A stretch of DNA of 28,478 bases from DATAPD01 sp036265385 (GCA_036265385.1 DATAPD010000065.1:1-28478); one strand, 5' to 3'. Positions 6,370 through 15,114 are shown, counted from the first letter of the stretch. Notes: a model not told the origin generated them from the letters alone. Translations and numbers: made by a program.

Positions 6370-7647
6370 ATGCCCGAAGCATCGCCTTTACTTCTCATTA
6401 ACATCGGCCAACTGGTAACGCTGCGCTCGAAGACTCGCGGCCCTCGTCGCGGCGATTCCTTGTCCGATCTCGGATTGCTTGAGGACGCCGCAGTTCTAAT
6501 AGTCGGCGGAAAAATTGTTTTTGTGGGCTCCTCCAAGGATGCTCTTCATGATCCATGGCTCAAGAAGAATCGCAAGAAAATCACTGAGATCGATTGCGGC
6601 GGACAAGTCGTTCTGCCTGGCTTTGTCGACTCCCATACGCACCCCGTATTCGTGAACCCGCGACTGGTGGATTTCGAGCAGCGCATCGCGGGCTCGACAT
6701 ACGAAGAGATTGCAGCAGCGGGAGGTGGTATCCGATCCAGCATCGACGGTGTTCGAAGAGCCTCCAAATCCGCGCTCACACAAAAAGTGCTGGACGCACT
6801 TCTCGAAATGGCTGAGTACGGTACGACTACCGTCGAAGCCAAATCCGGTTATGGCCTTAGCGTCGAGTCTGAACTTAAATCCTTAGAATCGATCAAAACA
6901 GCGGCCGCGCAGTGGCCCGGGACAGTCATCTCAACTCTTTTAGGTGCGCATGTTGTCCCAAGCGACTACAAGGATCGCCGCGAGGACTATATCGAGAAGA
7001 TTTGCGATCAGATGATTCCCCAGGCCGCTCAAAAGAATCTTGCGCGGTTTGTTGATGTCTTTTGTGACAACGGCGCGTTCACTTCTGGGGAATCCAAGAA
7101 AATTTTCGCCGTGGCCCAGGCACATGGCCTTGACGTTCGAGCTCACATGGGCCAACTCAGCGAAACCAGGCTGACTCCTTTCCTCGAGTACAACCCTGCC
7201 TCGCTGGATCACATGGATTATGTAAACGACGACGATATCGGGCATCTTGCGAAGAGCAACACTGTCGCCACCTTCGTTCCAGGCGCAAATTACTTTTTAG
7301 GCTTGAAAACCTACCCACCTGCACGCAAGTTGATCGATGCGGGAGTTGCTGTTGCTCTCGCCACCGATTACAACCCGGGCACATCCCCAACCTTGAGTAT
7401 GCCGTTCGCCCTCTCTCTCGCTTGCACGCACATGAAAATGTCTCCAGCGGAGGCGATTGCCGCCGCCACAATCAACGGCGCTTACAGCCTTCGCGTTGCA
7501 GATCGCAAAGGATCTATTGAGCCAGGTAAGGATGCTGATCTCGCAGTTTTTGATGTAAGAGATTACCGTGAGATTGCCTATTGGGTCGCAGCCAGGAAAT
7601 GCGTTTGCACAATACTCAACGGTTATCTGCAAATGCCATCCTCCTAA
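6370..7647 (+). CDS. hutI: Imidazolonepropionase
   Basis: HutI hydrolyses 4-imidazolone-5-propionate to N-formimidoyl-glutamate, the third histidine-degradation step. The 425-aa amidohydrolase has the HxH metal motif DSHTHPVF (His89, His91), a third His at 259, His281 and the ATDYNPG motif with Asp333, matching the single-metal site of the family. One position differs: where characterised HutI has HADE after the third His, this protein reads HMGQ, so the usual Glu is Gln262. The rest of the active-site frame, including LGAHVVP and GTSPTLSMPF, is intact. It is cytoplasmic and cotranscribed with hutU. hutH and hutG are not in the window. Confidence 0.94.
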   Translation: MPEASPLLLINIGQLVTLRSKTRGPRRGDSLSDLGLLEDAAVLIVGGKIVFVGSSKDALHDPWLKKNRKKITEIDCGGQVVLPGFVDSHTHPVFVNPRLVDFEQRIAGSTYEEIAAAGGGIRSSIDGVRRASKSALTQKVLDALLEMAEYGTTTVEAKSGYGLSVESELKSLESIKTAAAQWPGTVISTLLGAHVVPSDYKDRREDYIEKICDQMIPQAAQKNLARFVDVFCDNGAFTSGESKKIFAVAQAHGLDVRAHMGQLSETRLTPFLEYNPASLDHMDYVNDDDIGHLAKSNTVATFVPGANYFLGLKTYPPARKLIDAGVAVALATDYNPGTSPTLSMPFALSLACTHMKMSPAEAIAAATINGAYSLRVADRKGSIEPGKDADLAVFDVRDYREIAYWVAARKCVCTILNGYLQMPSS

Positions 7648-7732
7648 TCTCAGAGCAGTTCGATCTACAGGATTGACCTTAGAGATCATCGTTTCTTTCA
7701 GCCCTTAAACAGCGGACTTCCTGCCCATTCGA

Positions 7733-7738
7733 TAAAAT
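7733..7738 (+). promoter_or_regulatory. -10 element of the small HTH gene
   Basis: TAAAAT is followed by 8 nt and a GTG start codon with no Shine-Dalgarno between, the same layout as at ribA. No -35 consensus is evident. Confidence 0.4.
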
Positions 7739-7746
7739 TCAAGAGC

Positions 7747-8067
7747 GTGAGAAAGCCAAGTGAAAGACGGCGGAGTGATGAAAACAACGTCACCTCGCCA
7801 GCTCGCCTAAAAAGCTGGACTGAGATAGCTAATTTCCTAGGACAACCGGTCGCAGTGGCGAAACGTTGGGCCAAGTCTGGCATGCCTGTCACACGCGAAG
7901 GTCGGTTCGTAACCGCGTCAGCAGACGAATTGAGTCAATACTTAGGACGCGAGGCAGGTTTAGATCTTCCCGTTCACATCGCCACGGGAGAGTCAGATCT
8001 CTCTGCTGAATTGAAACATGCACTTTCCCACGCCCGAACGGCTCAGGCCCGCAACAAGAAACACTAG
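7747..8067 (+). CDS. Small helix-turn-helix DNA-binding protein
   Basis: The 106-aa protein has one recognisable domain, residues about 22-70, with SWTEIANFLGQPVAVAKRW and then SGMPV and FVTASADELSQYL. This is the MerR/excisionase-like winged helix-turn-helix pattern (W..I...L......RW....G.PV) frequent in acidobacterial regulators. The N-terminus is short and charged, and the C-terminus (about residues 75-106) is helical and basic. There is no effector or sensor domain. It starts with GTG. It lies 44 bp upstream of the Rieske-FAD gene on the same strand and could regulate it, but nothing in the sequence proves this. Confidence 0.65.
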   Translation: MRKPSERRRSDENNVTSPARLKSWTEIANFLGQPVAVAKRWAKSGMPVTREGRFVTASADELSQYLGREAGLDLPVHIATGESDLSAELKHALSHARTAQARNKKH

Positions 8068-8111
8068 TCTTATGGATACTCAAATTGAACCAGTGAATGG
8101 GGCATTCATTT

Positions 8112-9641
8112 ATGAACGACGTTGAAAAACCTGACTTGAAAAGTGGCGTCTCTTCTCTCAGCCTTCCGGAGGATGGAAAACTCTTGGGTGTGGTAGACGG
8201 AGAAGATGTAGTTGTTGTGCGACGAGGGACCGATTTCTTCGCAGTAAGCGCCCATTGTACGCACTATGGTGGACCACTCGCCGAAGGATTACTGATAGAA
8301 GACACTGTGCGTTGTCCCTGGCATCATGCGTGCTTTGACTTGCGTACCGGTGAAGCACTTCGTGCGCCGGCGTTGGATCCAATCTCTTGTTGGAAGGTTG
8401 AAAAACACGGCGACAAGATTTTCGTGCGTGAAAAACTTAAACCCTCGGCTCCCAAGAAAGTAGTGAATGCCCCAAGTTCCGTGGTCATTGCAGGTGGTGG
8501 CGCAGCTGGTCTCGCAGCGGCCGACATGTTGCGCAGAGAAGGTTATGAAGGTCCCCTCACGATCATCAGTGCTGACGACGCTCCTCCCGTTGACCGTCCC
8601 AACCTCTCGAAAGACTACCTTGCCGGAACGGCTCAAGAGGATTGGGTTCCTCTGCGGTCCTCCGACTTCTATCGCGATCGCAAGATCGAACTCCTCCTAA
8701 GTTCGCGCATCTCCTCCCTCGATACGAAAAGAAAGATCGTGGTGCTCGAGAATGGCAAACAGATCCAGTTTGACGCACTCCTTTTGGCGACTGGAGCCGA
8801 ACCGATCCACCTCCCAATCGAAGGCGCAACCGATTCACAGGTTCAATATCTCCGCACCTTCGCAGACAGCAAGGCCATCATTGCAAGGGCGGTCTCCGCG
8901 AAACGTGTTGTCGTTGTCGGAGCCAGCTTTATCGGTTTGGAAGTTGCTGCTTCGCTGCGGGCGCGTGGGATCACCATAGATGTGGTGGCTCCCGAAAACC
9001 AGCCGCTCGAGAAAATTATGGGACCCGAGATCGGTCGCTTCATCCGTAAGCTTCACGAGGATCACGGCGTCACATTCCATCTTGGTCAAACCGTCAAACG
9101 CATGGATGGCCGTAAAGTTATCTTGAGTGGTGGACAAAGATTGGAAGCCGACTTTTTGGTTTTGGGTGTTGGCGTCCGTCCGACAATTGCCCTGGCCGAA
9201 CAAGCAGGGCTTGCGGGGGACCGTGGCATCGCCGTAAACGAGTATCTCGAAACCAGTGCCCCGGGAATCTTTGCTGCTGGAGATATTGCCCGCTGGCCTG
9301 ATCCGCACAGTGGCGAACGCATTCGCGTCGAGCATTGGGTCGTAGCAGAACGTCAGGGCCAAGTAGCAGCCAGAAACATTTTAGGGCGCCGTGAAAAATT
9401 TGACGCAGTGCCATTCTTCTGGAGCCAGCACTACGACGTAGCCATCAACTATGTGGGTCACGCCGAGAAGTGGGATAGGATCGAAATCGACGGTGACCTC
9501 AACGCACGGGATTGTGCCGCCACTTTTAAGCGCGATGGGCGAACTCTTGCTGTAGTAACGATCTCGCGCGATCTGCAAAGTCTCCAGGCGGAGGCTGATA
9601 TGGAAGCTCTACAAGCAACTCAAAATCAGAAGATTGCTTAA
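8112..9641 (+). CDS. Rieske [2Fe-2S]-FAD pyridine nucleotide oxidoreductase fusion
   Basis: The protein (509 aa from ATG 8112) joins an N-terminal Rieske domain to a ferredoxin-reductase-like flavoprotein. The Rieske ligands are Cys49, His51, Cys68 and His71 in CTH and CPWHH. A FAD motif, VVIAGGGAAGLAA, follows at about residue 122, an NAD(P)H motif, VVVVGASFIGLEVAASL, at about 263, and the second FAD motif, APGIFAAGDIARW, near 386. The C-terminal dimerisation domain contains FFWSQHYDVAINYVG. This is the AIFM3-like arrangement, likely passing electrons between NAD(P)H, FAD and the cluster; the partner is unknown. A GGGG tract 9 nt upstream favours 8112 over ATG 8097. No signal peptide is seen. 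Confidence 0.9.
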   Translation: MNDVEKPDLKSGVSSLSLPEDGKLLGVVDGEDVVVVRRGTDFFAVSAHCTHYGGPLAEGLLIEDTVRCPWHHACFDLRTGEALRAPALDPISCWKVEKHGDKIFVREKLKPSAPKKVVNAPSSVVIAGGGAAGLAAADMLRREGYEGPLTIISADDAPPVDRPNLSKDYLAGTAQEDWVPLRSSDFYRDRKIELLLSSRISSLDTKRKIVVLENGKQIQFDALLLATGAEPIHLPIEGATDSQVQYLRTFADSKAIIARAVSAKRVVVVGASFIGLEVAASLRARGITIDVVAPENQPLEKIMGPEIGRFIRKLHEDHGVTFHLGQTVKRMDGRKVILSGGQRLEADFLVLGVGVRPTIALAEQAGLAGDRGIAVNEYLETSAPGIFAAGDIARWPDPHSGERIRVEHWVVAERQGQVAARNILGRREKFDAVPFFWSQHYDVAINYVGHAEKWDRIEIDGDLNARDCAATFKRDGRTLAVVTISRDLQSLQAEADMEALQATQNQKIA

Positions 9642-9643
9642 CC

Positions 9644-9649
9644 TATAAT
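9644..9649 (+). promoter_or_regulatory. -10 element upstream of the pirin gene
   Basis: A perfect TATAAT lies just after the stop of the Rieske-FAD gene and 26 bp before the pirin ATG, allowing a leader of about 20 nt. The -35 region has no consensus match. It suggests that pirin can be transcribed separately. Confidence 0.4.
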
Positions 9650-9675
9650 CTGAACCTCAAGTTGCGGAACCGATC

Positions 9676-10593
9676 ATGTCGATCCGACCAGTGAAGCGTC
9701 TTATCACCTCCAAACCCACCTTGGAAGGTGCAGGCGTGCATTTACGCCGTGCATTTGGTTTTGGAAACACGAAAGACTTCGATCCCTTTCTCCTCCTCGA
9801 TGATTTTCGAAATGATGTTCCAGAGGATTACCTCGCTGGATTTCCCTGGCACCCGCACCGCGGGATCGAGACGATCACTTACGTTCTCGCGGGTACTGTC
9901 GAACATGGTGACAGCATTGGTAATCGGGGCGCAATCGGCGCGGGAGATGTGCAGTGGATGACCGCTGGCAGCGGCATCATCCATCAAGAGATGCCGAAAG
10001 GTGATCAGGCAGGACGCATGCACGGCTTCCAGCTATGGGGGAATCTACCGTCGAGCCTCAAGATGACTAGCCCCCGCTATCAGGAAGTTAAATCCCCAGA
10101 CATCCCTGAGATCACTGACGACGATGGCACCCATGTTCGGGTCGTGTCGGGTACCTTCTGGGGCAAGCACGGTCCGGTCGATGGCGTTGCAGCGGACCCG
10201 ATCTATCTTGATATCTCGATCGCTGGCGGTAAACGAAAAAGCCTGCCTGTTGAGACCACTCGTCATGCTTTTGCATACGTGTTTGGTGGCGCTGGAAAAT
10301 TTTGCAACGCTTCAGCGCCGCTCGCGGTCCCCACTGAAACAGTTAAGTGGCTCGACACCGCCCCGCCCATCGAAGCCGATAATCGATCCCTCGTGTTGTT
10401 TGATCGCGGCGATGAAGTAACCGTGCAAGCTGGGGAGGACGGAATCCGCTTCCTGCTCGTTTCCGGTAAACCTCTCGAAGAGCCGGTGGCTTGGTATGGC
10501 CCCATTGTGATGAACACGCAAGAACAACTCAGACAGGCCTTCAACGAGCTACGGGAGGGAACGTTTCTCGAGGAAAAAGGTGCACAACGTTAG
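9676..10593 (+). CDS. Pirin family protein
   Basis: The 305-aa bicupin has the pirin metal site: His59 and His61 in WHPHRGIETITYVL, and His103 and Glu105 in GSGIIHQEMP, matching human pirin His56, His58, His101 and Glu103. The N-terminal cupin also has FDPFLLLDDF and GDVQWMTAGSG. The C-terminal cupin lacks metal ligands, as usual. Bacterial pirins include quercetin 2,3-dioxygenases and regulators of central metabolism, so the role here is open. The protein is cytoplasmic. Its stop codon overlaps that of the convergent SpdH-like gene (TAG at 10591-10593 against TAA read from 10592-10590). Confidence 0.93.
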   Translation: MSIRPVKRLITSKPTLEGAGVHLRRAFGFGNTKDFDPFLLLDDFRNDVPEDYLAGFPWHPHRGIETITYVLAGTVEHGDSIGNRGAIGAGDVQWMTAGSGIIHQEMPKGDQAGRMHGFQLWGNLPSSLKMTSPRYQEVKSPDIPEITDDDGTHVRVVSGTFWGKHGPVDGVAADPIYLDISIAGGKRKSLPVETTRHAFAYVFGGAGKFCNASAPLAVPTETVKWLDTAPPIEADNRSLVLFDRGDEVTVQAGEDGIRFLLVSGKPLEEPVAWYGPIVMNTQEQLRQAFNELREGTFLEEKGAQR

Positions 10594-12479
10594 CCGTTCA
10601 AGACTTGATCCAACAACTGCTCCACAGCTCGCTTTGCTTCAAGAATTGAATAACGATGATCCATTGCGCCTGCAAGGTCCGTGTTGGCAAAGGCAATCCG
10701 CCCGAATGGCGCGCGGCGCAAAATTTCGCGTGGCGCAGGCTGGCCATTGCGGCCGAAGAAAAATCCAGGCTGTGGATTTAGGTATGCGTGCCCCCAGCGA
10801 TTGAGAACAATGCCCGCAATGTCCCGCTGAGCGTCGAACCCTGCGCCCGCGAACATCGCATCGAACTGCTCTCGGATTTGTCTCTCATATTCTCTGAACG
10901 ACGTGCCGATCATCTCGCGGCGACCGCGATGTCCCTGTTCTTCTGTAGACAGTCCCGGATACGAGTACAGAACTTTTAGACTGAGTACAAGGGGCGAATC
11001 CGGTCCAATCGTCGGCTCTTCAATGCCAGTCAATGCTAGCTTGCAGACCTCGATGTAATTTCCAATGCCTTCAAACCATCGACACCCTGTCAATCCCATC
11101 TTGTATAGAAAACGCCAGTTCTTAACTGCGACGTTGGCCATCATGCAGGGCGAGCGATAGAACTGCGCATAAGCTTGACGGTGAGTGTCAGGGAGATCTT
11201 TGATGATGTGTTTTGCGGTCCAGCACCCACCCGCGACGACCACCGACCGCGCCTTGAGTTTGTACACTTTCCCGGATGCCAGATATGCCACGGTGGCAGT
11301 TTTAGCCTTGCTTACTTCGCCATCATGTGCAACATGTATCGCAGTGGCCAAGAGGCGAATTCGTGCTGGTTCGCCCTCGCGATCAAGCCTTTCGAACTTC
11401 GTCTGGTTCCGGCAAACATCTTCTACACTGCCCGAGCCATCGATCGCCGCTGGAATAAGGCTCTTCAGCATAAGGCGCGCAATGGTCGCGTTGCCGCCAG
11501 GGAACATCTGATCCGAACCACCCTCTTCAGCTGGCAATGGATGCAACATCTCGAATGCATAGTCCGAATATGCGGACAGCGCGTCAGGGCCAAGACCCGC
11601 ACCTCCTCCTTCGACTGGAGAAAGAAAAGTGCGGATGGTATCGCGACTGAGTCCGAATCGCTCGATGTAATGCTGTTCCAGCGAGATTGAGTCGAGATAA
11701 AGCGAGGTTGCGTCGCCATCGACCTTCGGGCGTTCGAATTTCGTTTTTTCAATCGGTTTGCCCTGTAACCAGCGCAACCATTCCGTTCGAGTTGCGCTGG
11801 ACAATGGAGAGCCATCTAAGTTCTTTCCAACTGGATCGACCAGCCACAGCCCGCCTTTCTGTCCGAATTTCGCACCAAACCAGAAGCCATAATGCCCGTT
11901 CTGTAATCCGATCGCTTCATAGGGAGTTTTAGAAAGTGGAAACTCAGGATCGGAGCCGCCCCATCGCTGGTACTTGAGATTAGGAGTTTTAAGTCCGATG
12001 GAATTGTAGAAGCGAGCTAGAAAGCTGTGGGGATACTGAATCTGATAAATCGCGGAACCTTGGTGGGTGATGAGCCGCTTGCCATCAACAATGAATTCAT
12101 TCTGTTTTGCCTCACCCCCAAAAATCGGATGATTCTCGAGAATCAGACATGTTTTTCCTGGACCAGCATTACGTTGGAAAAACAAAGCGGCTGCCAACCC
12201 GCTGATGCCACCTCCGATGATGACGCAATCGTATGTTTCGCCGATATCGATCGCCTCCTTTGGAAGCGGATCATAGAGAGAATCCCGAATGGCGTGTCCT
12301 GAATTGAGAACGGCCCAGGTATTGCCGTTAGAATTGCTGTATTCCCCTACGCCACCGTAGCCAGTGAAGTTGTCCGGCTGCGCCAGCAATTCGGAGGGTG
12401 AAACGCCGGATAAAAGCAAAGATCCCGACGCCAGTAACGTTGAGCCGAGAAAATCACGACGGGTTATCTGATTTTCCAT
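10590..12479 (-). CDS. Tat-exported FAD-dependent oxidoreductase, spermidine dehydrogenase (SpdH)-like
   Basis: From ATG 12479 the protein has 629 aa. It opens with a twin-arginine signal, ITRRDFLGSTLLASGSLLLSG, so it is probably folded with FAD and exported through Tat. The FAD-binding motif YDCVIIGGGISGLAAALFF starts near residue 85 and is followed by the ILENHPIFGGEAKQNEF segment characteristic of SpdH-like flavoproteins (FGG.AK.NEF). SpdH relatives oxidise polyamines, but many homologues are uncharacterised, so the substrate is uncertain. A longer in-frame reading from 12614 adds 45 residues ahead of the Tat signal and is not credible. No Shine-Dalgarno is seen, but a perfect palindrome lies just upstream. 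It lies downstream of the GH2 gene, possibly cotranscribed. Confidence 0.85.
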   Translation of the reverse strand: MENQITRRDFLGSTLLASGSLLLSGVSPSELLAQPDNFTGYGGVGEYSNSNGNTWAVLNSGHAIRDSLYDPLPKEAIDIGETYDCVIIGGGISGLAAALFFQRNAGPGKTCLILENHPIFGGEAKQNEFIVDGKRLITHQGSAIYQIQYPHSFLARFYNSIGLKTPNLKYQRWGGSDPEFPLSKTPYEAIGLQNGHYGFWFGAKFGQKGGLWLVDPVGKNLDGSPLSSATRTEWLRWLQGKPIEKTKFERPKVDGDATSLYLDSISLEQHYIERFGLSRDTIRTFLSPVEGGGAGLGPDALSAYSDYAFEMLHPLPAEEGGSDQMFPGGNATIARLMLKSLIPAAIDGSGSVEDVCRNQTKFERLDREGEPARIRLLATAIHVAHDGEVSKAKTATVAYLASGKVYKLKARSVVVAGGCWTAKHIIKDLPDTHRQAYAQFYRSPCMMANVAVKNWRFLYKMGLTGCRWFEGIGNYIEVCKLALTGIEEPTIGPDSPLVLSLKVLYSYPGLSTEEQGHRGRREMIGTSFREYERQIREQFDAMFAGAGFDAQRDIAGIVLNRWGHAYLNPQPGFFFGRNGQPAPREILRRAPFGRIAFANTDLAGAMDHRYSILEAKRAVEQLLDQVLNG

Positions 12480-12484
12480 CCCAA

Positions 12485-12496
12485 GCGATCGATCGC
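12485..12496. promoter_or_regulatory. Perfect palindrome GCGATCGATCGC before the SpdH-like gene
   Basis: This 12-bp perfect palindrome lies 6-17 bp upstream of the chosen SpdH-like start codon, where a ribosome site would be. A bound regulator here would block transcription or initiation. It may also be just a chance GATC-rich sequence. Confidence 0.3.
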
Positions 12497-12623
12497 CAGG
12501 ACGAGTGCATATCGTTTTGTCGTTGCTAAAAATCTCGCTGTCCTCGATTTTTTTACGTGAGTGTACATCAATTTGATAATCGGCTGGCACTGGTCGAGAT
12601 CCATAGACCCACACTCAGCCGGT

Positions 12624-14819
12624 TTAGGGTTTTACAACCTGAAGTCTTCGTCGGCTCACTGTCTGAGTTCCACTCTTTTCGCCCAGCTCTTTCGCAGTGG
12701 CTTTAAGCAGAAATGATCCAGTAGCCGTCGGTACTTCGTAATTAACGTAGTACGTCTGCTGCCCAAGTCCGGCGAGTGAAAACTTTAAGCTCTTTCGTCC
12801 GATTTCCTCACCTCTTGTATCTTCTAGCGAAATCATAAGGTCTCCCGCGGTCGGTCGCGGTTCGTCATTGATCATCATCACCGCAATTGTGGCCGTACTC
12901 CCAGCACGCAATTCCGGCTGCCAAAAACTTAAGTAAACACCAAGCGGCGCAAAGGCATTACTCATGTAGTCGGCGAATTCAGGATGCAGTTGCAGCTTTT
13001 CAACGTCGATGAAATGGTCCGACGTGTAACCCTCAGGGTCGCTGCTTGTCAGATATACGAAATGAAGGACGCCAGCATATTGCCGATACGCTCTCCAGTA
13101 CTCAGTCAGCCCAGCGAGTAAGTATGCGTTCAGCCCTAATCGGTCCTTAGCAGTGGCGCTTTCTCCAAGCAATCTCGGGTAAAGTTTTTTGGTTAATTCC
13201 GTGACCTTTCCATCGCGGTTCACCCAGAGCCATCCATATTCATTCAAAATGAGTGCATGACCAGTGAGTGCGCCAGGTGTAAGACCACCAGGACTCTCGA
13301 GAGTCTCCAAATCGAATGCGGGGCCGCCGCTGGCCATGGATTGAAATTCGTAGGGATGATCTTCCACTGGATCATCAGTACCCGCAGGAGGGTTATAGCT
13401 GTTCTCCCATGGCCTGCCCGATAAATCGAGCTTGCGAACTGCCGGAATGATCTCGTCACCAAAGGTCGAGTCCCATGTCTCGTTGTTGGCATCCCAAATC
13501 ACAACGCTCGGATGGTTCCAGTTGTCGCGCATCCATTCCGAATACTCTCGCTTCAGTTCCTCGGTATCGAAGTGAATCTGGTTTTCAGCTCCGTGCCAAT
13601 CGTGACCAGTCCAGACAAAGTATTCGTTTTGAATCAGTAATCCGGCTTCATCAGCGATTTCAAGCCAACGATCGGGCACTGGTCCAATGCAGAATCGAAA
13701 TGCGTTCCAATGCATTTGTTTAGGAATCGTGACCAGAAGTTTGCGCACCCATTCATCATTCCACGGCAAGCTGCCAGAATGAGGATCTTCGAAAAAGCGG
13801 TGGAGCGTGATGTTTGAGCCTCTCAAGAAGTAAACGTGGCCATTTAGGTAAGCTCGTTTTGTGGCGGTATCAAATCGAAATTCGCGCATTCCAAATCGCG
13901 TTTCTGCGCTGTCGCCACCGCCATCTGTATCGAGTGCGTAAAGATTGGGGGCTTCCGGCGACCAGAGTTTCGGATTTGGGATGTGAATGGTTTGAGTAAC
14001 GAGCTTTCGTTCTCCTGGAGCCAACCTCATGCGCAACACAGGCGCCTTGGCGGCCACAGCTGTGGCTTTCCAACGACGAACTGTCTGATTTAAACGAAAT
14101 ACAGCTGTCGTGCTTCGCGGGTTCCGCAACTCCGTTTGTACGACGATGCTGCTATCCGCAAGGCGAGGCGCTACCTGAACTGTTTCTATTATGGGAGCAT
14201 CACTCAGTTGGAGCGAAACGCTGTCGTAGATTCCTGGCGTCCAACGATTCTTCTCAAAATCAGTACCTGCCGAAATGTTCGGCGGCAACACCCCGGGATG
14301 GGCGCCTACACGAATGACTAGATCGTTCTTCCCTCCCCAATGGATTGCCTTCGTAACATCCAGGATTGCTGCTGAAAAACATGGGAAGTGTTCTCCGATT
14401 TTTTGTCCGTTGAGCCAGATGGCCGCCCCGAACTGTGCTTTGTTAATACGAAGTATCGCAAAGCTACGCCTTTCACTGGTCTTGAATGTTCGGTGGTACC
14501 AAAACCAGTTGCGATCTTGATGAGGAACTCCCGCGTTTTGAACCAGCGCCGTTGAAGGCAATTTCCCTTGACTGACACGATTCTGAATCACCTGCCGACT
14601 ATCGAAGAGATCAACATCCGCGAAGGCCGGAATTGATGAATGCACAAGACCTGGAACGCTGACTTTGTGATCGAAACGAACGGGTACCGGATCTGCGTCT
14701 TTCGAATCAGTGATTTCCCAAGTGCCGTCAAGAACAAGGACTGTGCGGCGCTCACAGTACCCTGTGCAAGTGAATAAGAAGACGAGGCCTGCAATCGATT
14801 TAGCTTTCGACCACTTCAA
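12624..14819 (-). CDS. Exported glycoside hydrolase family 2 protein
   Basis: The 731-aa protein has an N-terminal signal peptide (AKSIAGLVFLFTCTGYC, residues about 6-22). It then shows the GH2 order: a sugar-binding jelly-roll (DGTWEI, WFWYHRTF, INKAQFGAAIWLNG), an Ig-like domain, and a TIM barrel. The predicted acid/base is Glu447 in WDANNE and the nucleophile is Glu527 in LILNEYGW; their 80-residue spacing is close to the 76 of E. coli LacZ. Family members include beta-galactosidases, beta-mannosidases and beta-glucuronidases; the specificity is not clear. A short Ig-like C-terminal domain follows. The start is TTG, supported by GGAG 7 nt upstream. It probably works in the periplasm on plant or microbial glycans. 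Confidence 0.88.
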   Translation of the reverse strand: MKWSKAKSIAGLVFLFTCTGYCERRTVLVLDGTWEITDSKDADPVPVRFDHKVSVPGLVHSSIPAFADVDLFDSRQVIQNRVSQGKLPSTALVQNAGVPHQDRNWFWYHRTFKTSERRSFAILRINKAQFGAAIWLNGQKIGEHFPCFSAAILDVTKAIHWGGKNDLVIRVGAHPGVLPPNISAGTDFEKNRWTPGIYDSVSLQLSDAPIIETVQVAPRLADSSIVVQTELRNPRSTTAVFRLNQTVRRWKATAVAAKAPVLRMRLAPGERKLVTQTIHIPNPKLWSPEAPNLYALDTDGGGDSAETRFGMREFRFDTATKRAYLNGHVYFLRGSNITLHRFFEDPHSGSLPWNDEWVRKLLVTIPKQMHWNAFRFCIGPVPDRWLEIADEAGLLIQNEYFVWTGHDWHGAENQIHFDTEELKREYSEWMRDNWNHPSVVIWDANNETWDSTFGDEIIPAVRKLDLSGRPWENSYNPPAGTDDPVEDHPYEFQSMASGGPAFDLETLESPGGLTPGALTGHALILNEYGWLWVNRDGKVTELTKKLYPRLLGESATAKDRLGLNAYLLAGLTEYWRAYRQYAGVLHFVYLTSSDPEGYTSDHFIDVEKLQLHPEFADYMSNAFAPLGVYLSFWQPELRAGSTATIAVMMINDEPRPTAGDLMISLEDTRGEEIGRKSLKFSLAGLGQQTYYVNYEVPTATGSFLLKATAKELGEKSGTQTVSRRRLQVVKP

Positions 14820-15114
14820 AGCGGTACTCCGCCGTTAAGCAAAGAGAATAGATGTCGGAGTGAACAACATGGAATAACTACTGTCATCGAAGATTCCAGT
14901 GCCCGTGTTTCCTGCGTTCTCCTGTTTCGCCGTGTTCAACACAGAGACCATACCGTAATCGTTTGTAAGAAATTTTTGAGAAATTAACACTTCAGCTTAA
15001 AACGAGGACCCGACACGAGCCGGCCCGCAATATGATGGTACAACCTGGCAGTTTCAGTATCACTCAGACAACAGTTTTTTGAATGCGACATCTTAAGAAA
15101 ACGAGGTGCTTCCT
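14820..15114. other. Divergent intergenic region, GH2 / xfp
   Basis: This 295-bp stretch has no gene. It should contain both divergent promoters. It holds a degenerate C-G-T-rich tract of 9-10-nt units (14903-14940) ending in GTGTTCAACAC, an AT-rich stretch (about 14961-15000), and a TATGAT -10-like hexamer (15031-15036) that could serve xfp with a leader of about 70 nt. None of these is strong on its own. Confidence 0.35.

Noticed and set aside
8072..8125. 17-codon ORF overlapping the Rieske-FAD start
   Set aside because: No ribosome site and no leader-peptide features such as regulatory codon runs.
10788..11932. Plus-strand frames of 60-170 aa opposite the SpdH-like gene
   Set aside because: Shadows of a clearly coding minus-strand frame; no homology features.
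12480..12614. 45-residue N-terminal extension of the SpdH-like protein
   Set aside because: It would bury the twin-arginine signal, which must be N-terminal, and shows no conserved pattern.
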